This document shows positions 9,651 through 20,872 of a DNA stretch of 34,307 nucleotides, one piece after another; within the stretch, counting starts at the first letter, position 1; each line of letters opens with the position of its first letter. The stretch is from Funneliformis mosseae (lineage: Eukaryota; Glomeromycota; Glomeromycetes; Glomerales; Glomeraceae): NCBI GenBank assembly GCA_910592005.1, contig CAJVPP010000372.1, positions 1 to 34,307 on the forward strand. The letters are read 5' to 3'. Position numbers and translations under genes: made by a program. Below the pieces are notes generated by a model that saw nothing but the letters and a program-made list of their open reading frames with translations, was not told the DNA's origin and made no database searches.

Positions 9651-12600
9651 TTAAATCCTATCCAATTCATTTTGTATTTTCTTGTATATCTTTTTGTGTA
9701 CTTTTACATTACCACCCATTAAATTTCCAATCCATTGTGCAATAAGATCAAACACGTATTTTTCCATTAACCACGATACAATAAAATCTAAAACCGCAAT
9801 AAACAAAAGATACCATCTAAAATAGTATTCAATAACCTTAAGTTCCAATATTTGACGTATAAAACCGGCCGGATATAGGAGGATAAGGGTCGTAATAAGT
9901 GCGAGGAAAATTGTTGAGAGAACAAAAGGAGCTATGATTTTAGGTTTTTTTTTTAAAAATTTAAATAATTTAAATAATAATAAAAATAGTTAATTATTAT
10001 TAATAAATAATTCCAAGGAAAAAAAAATTTCTAAGGGCAAATCTAAAGATAACGATACCGTTGCTATGCATTGATTTTCTGTAAGGTGGCCCAACACTGA
10101 AAACTGCGGCAATTAAAATGTACTGAAAGCATGACAAAATAAACAATATGGTATTCTCAAAGCAAACAATATTCTTATCATCTGGATCGATAACAGGCGG
10201 TTTATACCTAGGAAGATAAAATGATAATAACGTGAATACAATTGAATTAGTAAAAGTGCCGAAAGTATTCTATTTATTAAACTTACCAAGGTTGCTTGCG
10301 TATTAATAGATAAACAAAAATTTGAAATCCCGATTGAATTAAAATTTGACCAATAAGGGATGTTAGCACTCGTCTGGAAACTAAGCTTGCGGTGGGTCGT
10401 TTGGGATGTATGCGTGGGTAAGGTTCCGTGCGACCCACTAAATTGCGAGTTCAAAATACGTGTACGAAATTAATTACAAGGAAAGTAAATAAATAAATAA
10501 ATAAATAAATAATGATCTGATCATACTTAAAACGGCAACAGGTAATATTAAGAACAAATCTATGTAAAGAAACTGGAGATAGAACGTCGTAATTTAGTAA
10601 TAAAGTAACTTAGTACATCGTCAGAATCGTATATGTATTAAATCTATATTACTTGAAAATTTCCTAGATTAGAAGCAAAAGAATATAGCAAACTGACGGT
10701 GGTGAATTGAATAATACTGTACAAAGCCATGTACTTGAAGCAGCTAAAACTTGTAACTAGGGCAGCACGACCCTCCCTAGTAAGAATTAGAATCAATTTA
10801 ATACACTTGACATTATTTTATATAGCAAGACAAAAAGATGTTTTATTAACTGTATCATTACTCACTTGATAACTTCTATAACACAACCAATGTCCATTGT
10901 GTGGCTTGTAAAGGGAGCTGCTACAGAAGCTTCAGCTTCAGATAAAGATAGACCGACATCAGCCGCTTTTAAAGCACCACAATCGTTGGCACCGTCTCCA
11001 CAGAATCCAACGCAATACCCCATAAGTTGTAACTTTTCTACAAGTTCATGTTTCTCGTCAGGTGACATACGAGCAAATATTTGCCCTTTAACAAACATCT
11101 AAAGAAATAAAATAAATAAATTAGTAAAATATGACACGTAGATCAAACGAATACGAAAAGATTTAATTTATTTACTCTGAATAATGTAACTTCATCAGCA
11201 AAATCTATCATCCATCGGAATATATCACCTGTAACAGCAAGATCATAATCAAGAGAGTTGATCATTGGACATTCGTTGGAACAGTCTGATGTTGGTTGTA
11301 TTAATGGCTTAAATCATTATCGAATTATTTGGTTGGTTAGAAACAAATAAGGAGATCATTGACAGATAAATAAGATCAATTTTTTTTAAAAAAAAAAAAA
11401 AACCTTTAAAGTCTTCGAATCTAATACATCTTTCGGATCATCCAAGCTTTCCCATACAATTTCGGATCTAGGAGTAATTGAAGTTCCTTGGATAAATCTT
11501 GGTACATACGCTTTGGTATTTTTATTGATTAACCCACATTCACGAGATACGCTTATAGCAGTGAGGACGTTATCACCTTATACATTAAAAAAAAAACTCT
11601 CCCGTGTTAAAATGTTTCATGAAAGATCGACCATCGCAATCTTATTTATTATTACCTGTACACATAATTTGCCGAATTTTTGCGCGTTGAAGTTTCTCAA
11701 TGACTGGTGGTGTGCCGGACTTTAATTTATTTTCAAATATTATAATTCCTAAGAATTGTAAATCTTGCTCGACTTGTTCTCTTTAAAATTATAAAACAAA
11801 CAATTAATAAATTGGTCTGTCTAATAACAATAGGAAAGATGAAATTGGGATGAAACCTCTTGATTTTCTGAGCCTTCATCCAATTTAATTTGTCAAAACT
11901 TCTAGAAGCACATGCAATAACCCGAAATCCATGGTGAGTATAATAATGTAACAATTCATCGTAATCATCTGGAACTTTTTTTTAAAAAAAAAAGAAAATA
12001 TCAAAAAAAAAACCATATATATATATTTTGAACAATCTGCATATAGTAAAGGAAATGATGGGAATTTACAGGAATCCGGTTTACAAATTTCACGCATAAC
12101 CTCTGGTGCTCCTTTAACATAAACCTCTATTGTTGGGCTTCGTAATCGTTTAACCAAAACGCTCATGCGTCGTAATGAAGAAACGAATTCAAACGTCCTA
12201 ATAATACCAAGCTCCAAAAATGGGGTGGTCTAAGATAAGAAGAAAAGATATTTAAGAACCAAATATTCATTTATGAAAATATATTCACGGTCACGTTACC
12301 TTCCCTTCTCCATCATTATCCAAAAGGTCAGACAAATCGAATTTTCGACTACCTGGCGGCCTAACGACTGTTGGAACAATACTACCGGACCCTACCATTG
12401 AATTAGGTGTCGCATGGCGTAATGAGGAAGTTGAGTCGTTTGAAATTCCGGTAACACTTGGAGGACGTGAAGGATTTTGCACGCTTTCTTCTAATAACCA
12501 TTTTGTAAATTCAAACATCTTCAGATCAAGAGGATCACCAATTAGTTTACCATCAACAAGCTTAAGAGAATGACAAGTCGCCATAGCATATAAAATTGGT

Positions 12601-15568
12601 GAGAAATCGGATTTCGTTGAGGGCTCAATGTCTACGGACATATCATTTGGATTTAAATTGGATAGGGTTTCGATATATGTATGAAGGTCAGAGAATCTGA
12701 AAAGAAATGTCATATATCAATTAAAAAAAAATTCTTAATGTTGTTAACGTTGAGAATTTAGGTAAAGTACGAACTTGTTTTTTGTTCGATCCGTACAACG
12801 TATCCCAAGTACATCTAAACAATCCTCGGTAAGCGTGCCAGTCTTATCAAAACACATAACATTGAGCTTTCCTCCGATGTTAACCCTTTAAATATATGTT
12901 AATCTTAAAAAGTTTTTTTGAATCGAAATTCATATAATTAGTAAATACCTTGCGGGGCTGATGCAAAATATTTGTGCTTTTCTTAACCTAGCTAAAGAAA
13001 AGCTTGTACCAATAGACATCGTTGTGGGAAGAGCAGGAGGAACCACTATAGTAATCAAATCTAGAGCGCGTACGATTATGAGATGAATATTTACTCCCAT
13101 TCGGATAAAATTAATAGTACTTATAAAAAACCCAATTCCGGCTATAAAGTATGATATAAAAGGGAAATGAAAAAAAAACACATTTAATAAACTCAGTTTA
13201 AATTATCTTTCTAGAAATAAATATATACATACCTATTAAAGATAAAATCCCAATAAATCGAAAAGCATCTCGATAGAATTTAAACTTATTTGGTTTTGGA
13301 AATAACATCGATCGAATGAGGGAACCCTTAGTCGTATTAAATCCTAAAAAGTTGGAAGATTAACTTAAATACAAATAAATCATATGATTATAATTTTATT
13401 ATACCTCACCTGTCCTGACAACCATTGCCAATGCTGATCCTTCATCTTCAATTCCATCGATATTGCTCTTGGATTTCCTAACCCTCACAATCTTTGTTCC
13501 ACAAAAAAGAAAATGTTTGGCAATTTCTGGCCGAACATTGACCGCTGTCAAATCCATCATACGTAACGATATATCTGTGATGGGCAATTTTGAAACCGGA
13601 ACCGACTCTCCTAAAGAAACCTATCAAATAAATATATGTTGCAAATTACACAGTAAACCATTATTGACCTTACCGGTAAGCATGCTTTCATTGACTATAC
13701 AATCTCCTGTCAATAAAACGGCGTCGCAAGGATAAACATATAGACTTGGATCAGAAATTTCGAATATGTCTCCAGGTACTAAATTTTCTGAAGAAGAATA
13801 TCTCCCTATATAAAAGAATTTGTTAAAAGATGCTAAATGAAACAAACATAAAAGGAAATATATATATATTCATTCTATACAGTTTTATCAAATACTTACA
13901 TAACCCGTTGCGAAAGATCCTCACGTCACAGACAAATTTAGACATTTCACGTAATCGATGCATGGTCTTTAAAAACATATTATAAATGAATGGTATCACG
14001 TGATTACAAAAATAAAAAATCTCCATTTCCGCCTTACCTGTTTTGTTTCAATAAGTGTAGTAATAACACTTGTGGCAGAAATTATCAGAATACATGCAGC
14101 ATAGTAATAATACTCGTCGAGAAACCAAAGTATCATTGAAAAAACTTGGAAAATGTAAAACGGATGTAAGACCTAAAATGATTTAGGAACTCAACATGAA
14201 TTTCTATCAAATAGACCTAATCGTTTCCAAATTTAAAAACACAAAAATCTCACCTCATCAGTTAATAACCGTAAAGCCGATTTCTCCTGAACATCAATTA
14301 TATTCGGCCCAAAAATAACTTTACGTTCATCATGAACGGCACGAGTGATCCCCTTTTTTAAGACCTTGGTAGATGTCCAGCTTGAATCTTTCCAATAGCT
14401 TTAAAATTTATTAGCACATGGCTCTTTCTTATCGTTTACCGAATTAATTGCATATTCATTAAAAATTATACAGTACCTATTTTGTAAAAATTTTCCTATT
14501 CCGGGATGATAAATGAATCGTATATAACGATGATCAAAATAGCGTAAATTATGTAATAATTCATCGGGATTCGAATTATTTCTTGCCATATCTTCTTCGT
14601 CAAGCTGATCAACCGAAAATACAGACGAAATGGTTCCACCGTAATATTTTCGACTTACGTATTCAATCGCAATCTCACCCCATTGATTCTGAATTTATGC
14701 AAAGCAATGTATTTATACTTCAAGAAAAAAATTGTAGATTTTTTAAAGTTCGTCAGAAAAAAACCAACCTTTATGGTAACAAATTCGGCCTTTCCCATTG
14801 AGCAAGCATTGCCGACCCACCAAATCCATATTTTTGGTATCCATCGAGCAAGAAGAAATAATGATCCTCCGGTCAAAAAACAAAGAATATAATATATATA
14901 TGTGCGGAAGCGACGAAGGCGGTAACCCATTAAAATGATCTGGATATGAATGAGTCACGTCAGGATGAAAAGATTATTCAAAATAAGATCGATTCTTAAT
15001 AAATTATATATTGAAATGTCAACATACATTGAGATCTTCTTCCTCCAGATAAACATTTTGGGTAGATGGTAAATTACTCTGATTTTCTAAAATTAAAATA
15101 AAGATATTACTAAAGATTTAAAGAACACATCATAAATATAGCGTGCGTGAAAGTACAAGTGGGAAGCTTGTTTATTTAGCTGGTCACAATTTAAAACATC
15201 CCTACCAAGTGTATTTACTACATTCACAGCCATCTTGCTCATATTTCCTAATAAGGGTTTAGTATCTTTCGTTGCATCGATACTTTCATCCTCGTTAATT
15301 TCCCCTATAATGAAACTGAGCTCATGATCTTCATGGTCAGTACCAGTACTCGTGGTCGGAATGGCCCTATCTGAATTACCACCACTCTCGCCTGTAAAAT
15401 CTCGAGTTTCAAGTCTCATGCCTTGGTGTACTCTTAAATCTAAATATTTATCGACAATTAAACAAAAAACCAACGAAAAAAAATAGTTGTCCTAGTTTAA
15501 TTATGAGCGAGTAAGGATCTGAATAATTATCAACTACAACCTTTAAGATTAGTAGCGCGATTTGTCAT
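9651..15568 (-). CDS. YPK9: P5B-type ATPase (ATP13A2/Ypk9 family), 25 exons, 1293 aa
   Basis: Complement of exons 9651-9931, 10059-10207, 10287-10437, 10527-10572, 10653-10776, 10866-11098, 11176-11307, 11404-11576, 11656-11780, 11857-11968, 12070-12229, 12300-12696, 12775-12885, 12949-13141, 13233-13343, 13410-13610, 13674-13805, 13900-13966, 14038-14172, 14254-14398, 14477-14688, 14769-14939, 15028-15086, 15206-15439, 15541-15568. Visible motifs in order: EEEDL before the first membrane helices, TGES (394-397), the P5B signature PPALP (533-537), phosphorylation site DKTGT (D576), KGAPE in the nucleotide domain, and GDGAND (1000-1005). The C-terminus holds several membrane helices. A Ser/Pro-rich insert occupies ~674-731. 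Family members sit in the vacuole/lysosome membrane and export polyamines to the cytosol; that substrate is family knowledge. The first exon (9 codons) is the least certain. Confidence 0.92.
10487..10513. repeat. (AAAT)n microsatellite in an ATPase intron
   Basis: About six AAAT/ATAA tetranucleotide units lie within the intron between ATPase exons 10527-10572 and 10287-10437. Confidence 0.75.
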
Positions 15569-15831
15569 CGAAATTCGGGCGGCATGTGAGGCGAATAATG
15601 ATGTTGACGCGAAAACCAAGTTTTTTAAGTATTAAAACTGATCTTCAGCACGAAAAATCTAAAAGCGAAGCCCGAAAATTTCATAACCAAATCAGGTTAG
15701 ACTCTTGTTTGTTAAATTGCTCTTCACTGTAAACTTCTTTTTTCGCGATTCCGCAGCACATCGATTAGATGTGATGTCATCTTATCGATCAAGTAAAGAG
15801 CGCAAATAAATTATACGAGGAATTCGTTCAC
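15569..15831. promoter_or_regulatory. Divergent promoter: P5B ATPase / HMG-CoA lyase
   Basis: 263 bp separate the two start codons. The region is less AT-rich than other spacers and contains the 30-bp imperfect palindrome at 15760-15789. Its centre (TGATGTCAT) resembles half of a CRE/bZIP site, though this is only a resemblance. Confidence 0.6.
15760..15789. promoter_or_regulatory. 30-bp imperfect palindrome, possible operator-like site
   Basis: Arms atcgattagatg (15760-15771) and catcttatcgat (15778-15789) are reverse complements apart from one mismatch, around the centre tgatgt. It sits 43 bp before the lyase ATG and about 190 bp from the ATPase start, so it could bind a dimeric regulator of either gene or form a hairpin in the lyase leader RNA. 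Confidence 0.5.
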
Positions 15832-17326
15832 ATGGCTAATTTTCGTTCCAGCTTGAGTAAGCTTTCGTTTATTAAAATACGTCGGTTCTCCGCGTTACGT
15901 GATCAAGTAAATGCTTTATGTTTGCCTTTCCTGTTGTAACGAGGTTTTATTTATGTATTTAGGAAAAACCTTTATCTCAGAACTTAGGATCCTACATAGG
16001 GCCAAAAAAAGTTAAGATCGTAGAAGTTGGTCCTCGTGATGGTCTACAAAATGAAAAGCAGCCTATATCAACAGAGATTAAGATAAATTTTATAAATAAA
16101 TTATCAAGGACGGGTTTGAAGGTGATCGAGGCAACTTCTTTTGTGTCGCCGAAACTAGTTCCTCAGGTATGGTAAAATTTCTTATTTTCGCCACGCTTTG
16201 TTGATAACTATTTACATTTCTGATTCCGATTAAATTGAAAAATAGATGGCAGATTGTGAAGAAGTTATGAAAAAAATAACACGTGAACCGGGGGTTAATT
16301 ATCCAGTTCTGACCCCCAATCTTAAAGGCTTGGAAAAAGCTATTTCTGTAAACGCAGGAGAAGTGGCTATTTTTGGTACAGCCTCCGAGACATTTAGTCA
16401 AAAGAATATCAATTGTTCAATAGAGGAGAGCTTTTCACGATTTCATCAGGTAATTGAACGTGCCAGATTAGCAGGAATCGCTGTTAGAGGGTATTTATAT
16501 TTATTTATTAATTTATTATAATCTCTGTCGATCCTTTGTTTCTTTTGTATTCTTTTGTATTAATTTATTAATTCTGTTGATGGTGCAAAGGTATATTTCT
16601 TGCGTTCTCGGGTGCCCTTATGAAGGTGAAGTCCCACCTGAAGCGGTTGCAAAGATTGCTGAACGGTTGTACAAGATGGGATGTTACGAAATATCCCTAG
16701 GGGATACAATCGGTGTTGGTACACCTGGTGAGATTTATTGTTATTATATATGGAGAAGTACCAAACAAGCAACGACGTTGAACTAATTTCTATCATCATA
16801 ATCGTCATCAACATCAAGGTTCATTAACCAACATGTTATCCGCAGTACGCAAAGTGATTCCGGTTGAACGTTTAGCATTACATTGCCATGATACTTATGG
16901 TCAGGCTCTCGCAAACATATATTGCGCTTCGGAGGTTCGTTGGCAAAGGAGCAAATTATTTCCCCCTTGACTTATCTATTTAATTTTGTTCTAACTTGGA
17001 AATGACTAAATAGCATGGAATAAGAGTCTTTGATAGCTCGGTTGCAGGTTTAGGTATTCATTCTAAATTCATATGGTCCCTTTTTATTTTGGTTTATATA
17101 CTAAATTAGCATACATCATCATGATTTAGGAGGATGTCCCTTTGCTAAAGGAGCAACCGGAAACGTGGCAACAGAAGACGTGGTATATATGTTACAAGGA
17201 ATGGGTTTTCATACGGGTGTGAATCTTGAAAATCTAGTACGCACTGGTAATTATATTTCGCAACATTTGGGTAGACAAAATGGATCGAAAACGGCCGTTG
17301 CTTTAACTGCCAAGAATAATGTGTGA
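15832..17326 (+). CDS. HMGCL: Hydroxymethylglutaryl-CoA lyase, mitochondrial, 7 exons, 337 aa
   Basis: Exons 15832-15906, 15963-16166, 16246-16490, 16591-16727, 16819-16934, 17014-17053 and 17130-17326. The enzyme cleaves HMG-CoA to acetoacetate and acetyl-CoA, the last step of leucine breakdown. The first exon encodes a basic, Ser/Arg-rich leader ([19 protein letters not shown]) with no acidic residue before Asp24, typical of mitochondrial import. Catalytic and metal-binding blocks are all present: [10 protein letters not shown] (R50, D51), LHCHDTYGQ (H242, H244), [12 protein letters not shown] (C275, N284), plus GDTIGVGTP. Length is close to the human enzyme (325). The C-terminus ends NNV, so the peroxisomal CKL-type signal of some animal enzymes is absent. 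Confidence 0.96.
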
Positions 17327-17519
17327 AGATCACGAGGAATGGTGGATGATCAAATATATATAATATTATTGCATCTTGTCCTTTACGGATTCCAATAGAC
17401 TTTGGTTCATGACAGAATATATCTTAGAACACGCATCAGTACATTGTTCGATAGCCTAAGATTTTATATTAAGTTAGCAACCTTCACTTTCGATGTAAGA
17501 AAAAATGTTGTAAATAATT

Positions 17520-18572
17520 TTATAATTGAAGTGTAATCCGAACCTGAGTAGTTTGAGAAATTTCAACCTCACCAGATTGTAAAATGTGCGTTACTTCATT
17601 TAATGATGGCATATAAGATAGAACTATTGATCCTGTCTCGCGCTGTTCCTCTAAAAGATCACTATCCATGTAAATATCACCATCAATATACGACTTTGGA
17701 AAATGAAATCAAGTTAAAAATTTGTTTGTTCCCAATTAATGTTCATATCCCAAAAAAAATAAGCAAATTCTCTAAATCCTTACCGCAGAACAAGCTGCAA
17801 CCTGATCCGACATTTCTATGCCCGCGTCAGCTACGGCCACGGAAGCACATGTGATTGCCGCGGCTAAACATGATGCCGTTCCATCATTTTCTAGCACGCT
17901 GATAAATACATCAATGGTCGATTTGGGCAATAGATCAAGTCGGATAGAAGGCGCCAATGCTTCAAACACGAGATGTGACAATTCCTTTTCCTGTGCATCC
18001 TACAAGTTATAGATTCATTTAATTACATTATATTATTTATCATCATTGAAATAGGTTCGAAAATTAGAGAAAAATGAAACTTACCCGGTAAGATTGCCTA
18101 CGCTTCAAACACGAGAATGGAGCAAATTTAATTTCACAATTTAAATTCCCTTTCCCACTGAACGACGCAACTTTCGTTTGGCGCGGTCCATAGCTAACAT
18201 TTGAATAAGAATTAATTAATGAAAAGGAAGAAGTTTCGCAACGTTGTTAATTTAATTAATGATGGGACCCACACTCCACAGGCAATCTTGGTTTGTCGCA
18301 GCTCTATATACGCTGAACCATTAGCCTGACTTATGAGACCAGTTTTTAGGACTGAAAAAAAAAAGAAAATTAATAATCAATAAAGGAATAAATTATTAAA
18401 CGAGTTTGTAACGAAAATTATTCATACAAATCGGCCGAATATCTTCCAGGTTTCTTCCATCGCGACGTCGGCCATTTACGTCCTTGAGTAGTATTTTTTC
18501 TTTATCAGAAGACTTAATAATTATTGGCGTAACGGTAACCTCTGGTCCTTGTATCCGCCTCCGATCTGCCAT
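17520..18572 (-). CDS. MTR3: Exosome complex subunit Mtr3 (EXOSC6-like), RNase PH fold, 5 exons, 240 aa
   Basis: Complement of exons 17520-17693, 17784-17999, 18085-18193, 18273-18351 and 18428-18572. The N-terminus MADRRRIQGPE, the block GLISQANGSAYIELRQTK, YGPRQTK and the later SCLAAAITCASVAVADAGIEM match the Mtr3/EXOSC6 branch of RNase PH-like exosome subunits better than Rrp41 or Rrp46, judged by eye. Mtr3 is part of the hexameric ring that guides RNA to Rrp44 in nucleus and cytoplasm; the eukaryotic ring itself is generally inactive (family knowledge). The gene converges on the lyase (194-bp gap) and is divergent from the Mgr3-like gene. Confidence 0.87.
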
Positions 18573-18792
18573 TTTACTTTACTTTATTTTATTTTATTTT
18601 TTTTTTTCTCTGCCTTTTAGAAAATTTATTTATAAATGAGAGAGTTCCAATGTCATCTAAGATGATGATGGTTTTTATCGGAACGTTGTTCATCAAGTAA
18701 CCAACATAAATTTTCCGATTGGATGAGTTTATTCCTCATATGATCTCTTTTGTTTAAAACAGCAACCAGAATTTTTTCTTCAACCACCTTCA
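18573..18792. promoter_or_regulatory. Divergent promoter: MTR3 / MGR3-like gene
   Basis: 220 bp between the two start codons. It contains a T-rich/A-rich tract (18575-18608) next to the MTR3 start and a gatgatgatgg stretch at ~18661. No specific regulator site was recognised. Confidence 0.5.
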
Positions 18793-20359
18793 ATGGCATT
18801 CGCGGCCTCACAGATCCCAAGGGCTTTGGCAAGAGAATTTACCCTGCGCAATGCCTTATCAACCACGTTTAAACGTCCGAATAAATTTATTACATTTCAT
18901 TCCTTTGCAAGTCATCGTCAAGTGGTGATAAAGGCTACCGTCACAACGAACCGTTTCTTTTCTACTGAACAAACTAATCAAGCTCATCAAAGCTCCCCCA
19001 AAACCAATGGTACGAAACCTTTGCTCGAGGAGTCAACTAAACCAGAGCAACCTTCGACACAAAAAAAACCTTCAGGAATACATGATTATTTCACTCAGAA
19101 TAATAAGGAGAGCGGCAAAACATTACCGGCGTTTCCTATAGTATTAATATTCACGGCGTCCGCGATCGCATTCCTTGGATTGTACCAGTATTTTTATTCA
19201 AACGTTAATAAATATCCCGAAGAGATTCGTAAAAATCTCAAGAAAGGCTTATATTATCAAAATTATAGGAGTGATCCAACTCGTGCGGTTAATTTTTATC
19301 AAACTGCACTCACGGAAGCCTTTAATCATGCAGAATTAGACAATTCATCACCGGAAGTTACTGGAATCATGATTCAATTGGGCAGCCTATACGAAGAGCT
19401 TGGACGAGTACGTGATGCCGTGGATGTTTATACAATGGCGTATGACGCTATCGTTACCCCCAATCGCACTCCCGTAAAATTGGATGGGGAGAAAAAACTT
19501 AGATCTATTGGATTGGCGCAAAAACTAGGCGATTTGCATCAAAATTTGAAACAGGATGAGAAGGCAGAAAAATACTTTGTATGGTCCGTAGAACAACTTT
19601 TGCAGTCACAACACGAAGTGGTCCAATCCAATCATGATAACATCAATCGTGATGGATTATTTTCAAAGGGACGTGACTTGACCCTTCCACCTTGGATGAC
19701 ATCGACTGATCTAGGTGCTTCACTTGAAGCTCTGGCAACTTTCTATTCATCGCGACACAAATACGCGTAAGTGATATATAATGAAAAGGCTGAAGATTTT
19801 TCTGTTTCGGTATGCATAACTTCATTATCACAGAATTTCAAAAGATCATTTATACTAACTAATTGTCTCAATGGCATATCTTAGCTATGCTCTCCCACTT
19901 TATCTTCGTGCTTTATCATTGATCAATCCTCCCGAGTCTTCTTGTCATTCAGCCGTTCTTATGAACAATATATCAGAGGTGTTCACCGGCATGGGTAACC
20001 TAGAAGAAGCACAAGGTTGGGCGGAACGAGGTTTAAAGCTTGTTGAAAATTTTAAACAGAATAGGAAAAATACGGAATGTGAAGAAGCTTGTGGAGTTTT
20101 ACTATTTAACTTGGGAATGATCTCAGAAGTATGTCGATTTTTAACAATTTTTTAATTTTATTTTTAACATCATTATTTTCTTAAATACTATATATTAATA
20201 TGACTTTTTAATTATATTCAGTTAACGGGAAATTTTATTAAGGCAAGTGAATATTACGAAAAGGCTCGTGAATTTGCAAAGAAGATTGGCTTTAGAGATT
20301 GTGTAAATGAAGCTGATCTCGCATTGCAGAGGATCAATAAATTATCAAATAAGAATTAA
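18793..20359 (+). CDS. MGR3: Mgr3-like TPR protein of the mitochondrial i-AAA protease, 3 exons, 451 aa
   Basis: Exons 18793-19766, 19885-20128 and 20222-20359. Residues 1-55 are rich in Arg, Ser and Thr with few acids, fitting a mitochondrial presequence, followed by a polar linker. One membrane helix lies at ~113-136 (FPIVLIFTASAIAFLGLYQY). The remainder is helical with TPR-like units, for example YQNYRSDPTRAVNFYQTALTEA, LYEELGRVRDAVDVYTMAYDA and ASEYYEKAREFAKKIG. In yeast, Mgr3 with Mgr1 acts as an adaptor that hands substrates to Yme1 in the inner membrane. The assignment rests on this architecture and on overall sequence impression, so another mitochondrial TPR protein remains possible. 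Confidence 0.8.
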
Positions 20360-20872
20360 AACTTATTAGAGCACGTGAATTATACAAATAACTTATTTCA
20401 AATATATATATACACACAAAGGGATAAATAAACATTAATTAAATAGTGATCGGAGATGTAATTTATTCATTTTATTTGCAATATCTTGTAACAACATGCA
20501 AAATGATAAATATCATTGCATATAAATTTTTTAAATTTTTGCCTAACAACCCTGACAACAAAGAAGGGGAGTTTTTTTTTTTTTAATAAAGGGGATCAAA
20601 AATGAGTTTCAGCCGCAGTAAATGGTGTTTCACATGCTTAGGTGAGAACAATTGGACATCTATTTTTATACCAATGTCATTCATTAAAATCGAATTGTTG
20701 CTGCGGATCCGCATCTAAGGGATTCGATTCACACAATATTAAAATTAAAAAATGCACTGATCGTCCAATCTTTGCATTATGTTGAAAATAACTTAAAAAG
20801 CGGGTTAAAATTATTATTATTATTATTTTTTTTTTTTTTTCATCAAATCCACCAAATCCATCAGATTAGAAA
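20360..20872. other. Intergenic spacer, MGR3-like to F-box gene
   Basis: The spacer holds the presumed 3' end of the Mgr3-like gene and the promoter of the F-box gene. A 12-bp perfect palindrome tgcggatccgca lies at 20702-20713. Poly-T tracts lie at ~20574-20584 and just before the F-box start. No RNA gene was recognised. Confidence 0.5.

Noticed and set aside
10141..10207. Possible frameshift in ATPase exon 10059-10207
   Set aside because: Careful re-reading gave a continuous frame through [20 protein letters not shown], matching the family; no frameshift is present.
14651..14660. Consensus-like GTAAGT donor inside ATPase exon 14477-14688
   Set aside because: The frame is open and family-like straight through it ([10 protein letters not shown]), so it is coding sequence and not an intron border.
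14583..14958. Short open frames on both strands around 14.6-14.9 kb
   Set aside because: They overlap P5B ATPase exons in other frames or read into its introns.
20700..20735. tRNA-like box B resemblance (ggattcgattc)
   Set aside because: No matching box A, acceptor stem or cloverleaf could be formed around it.
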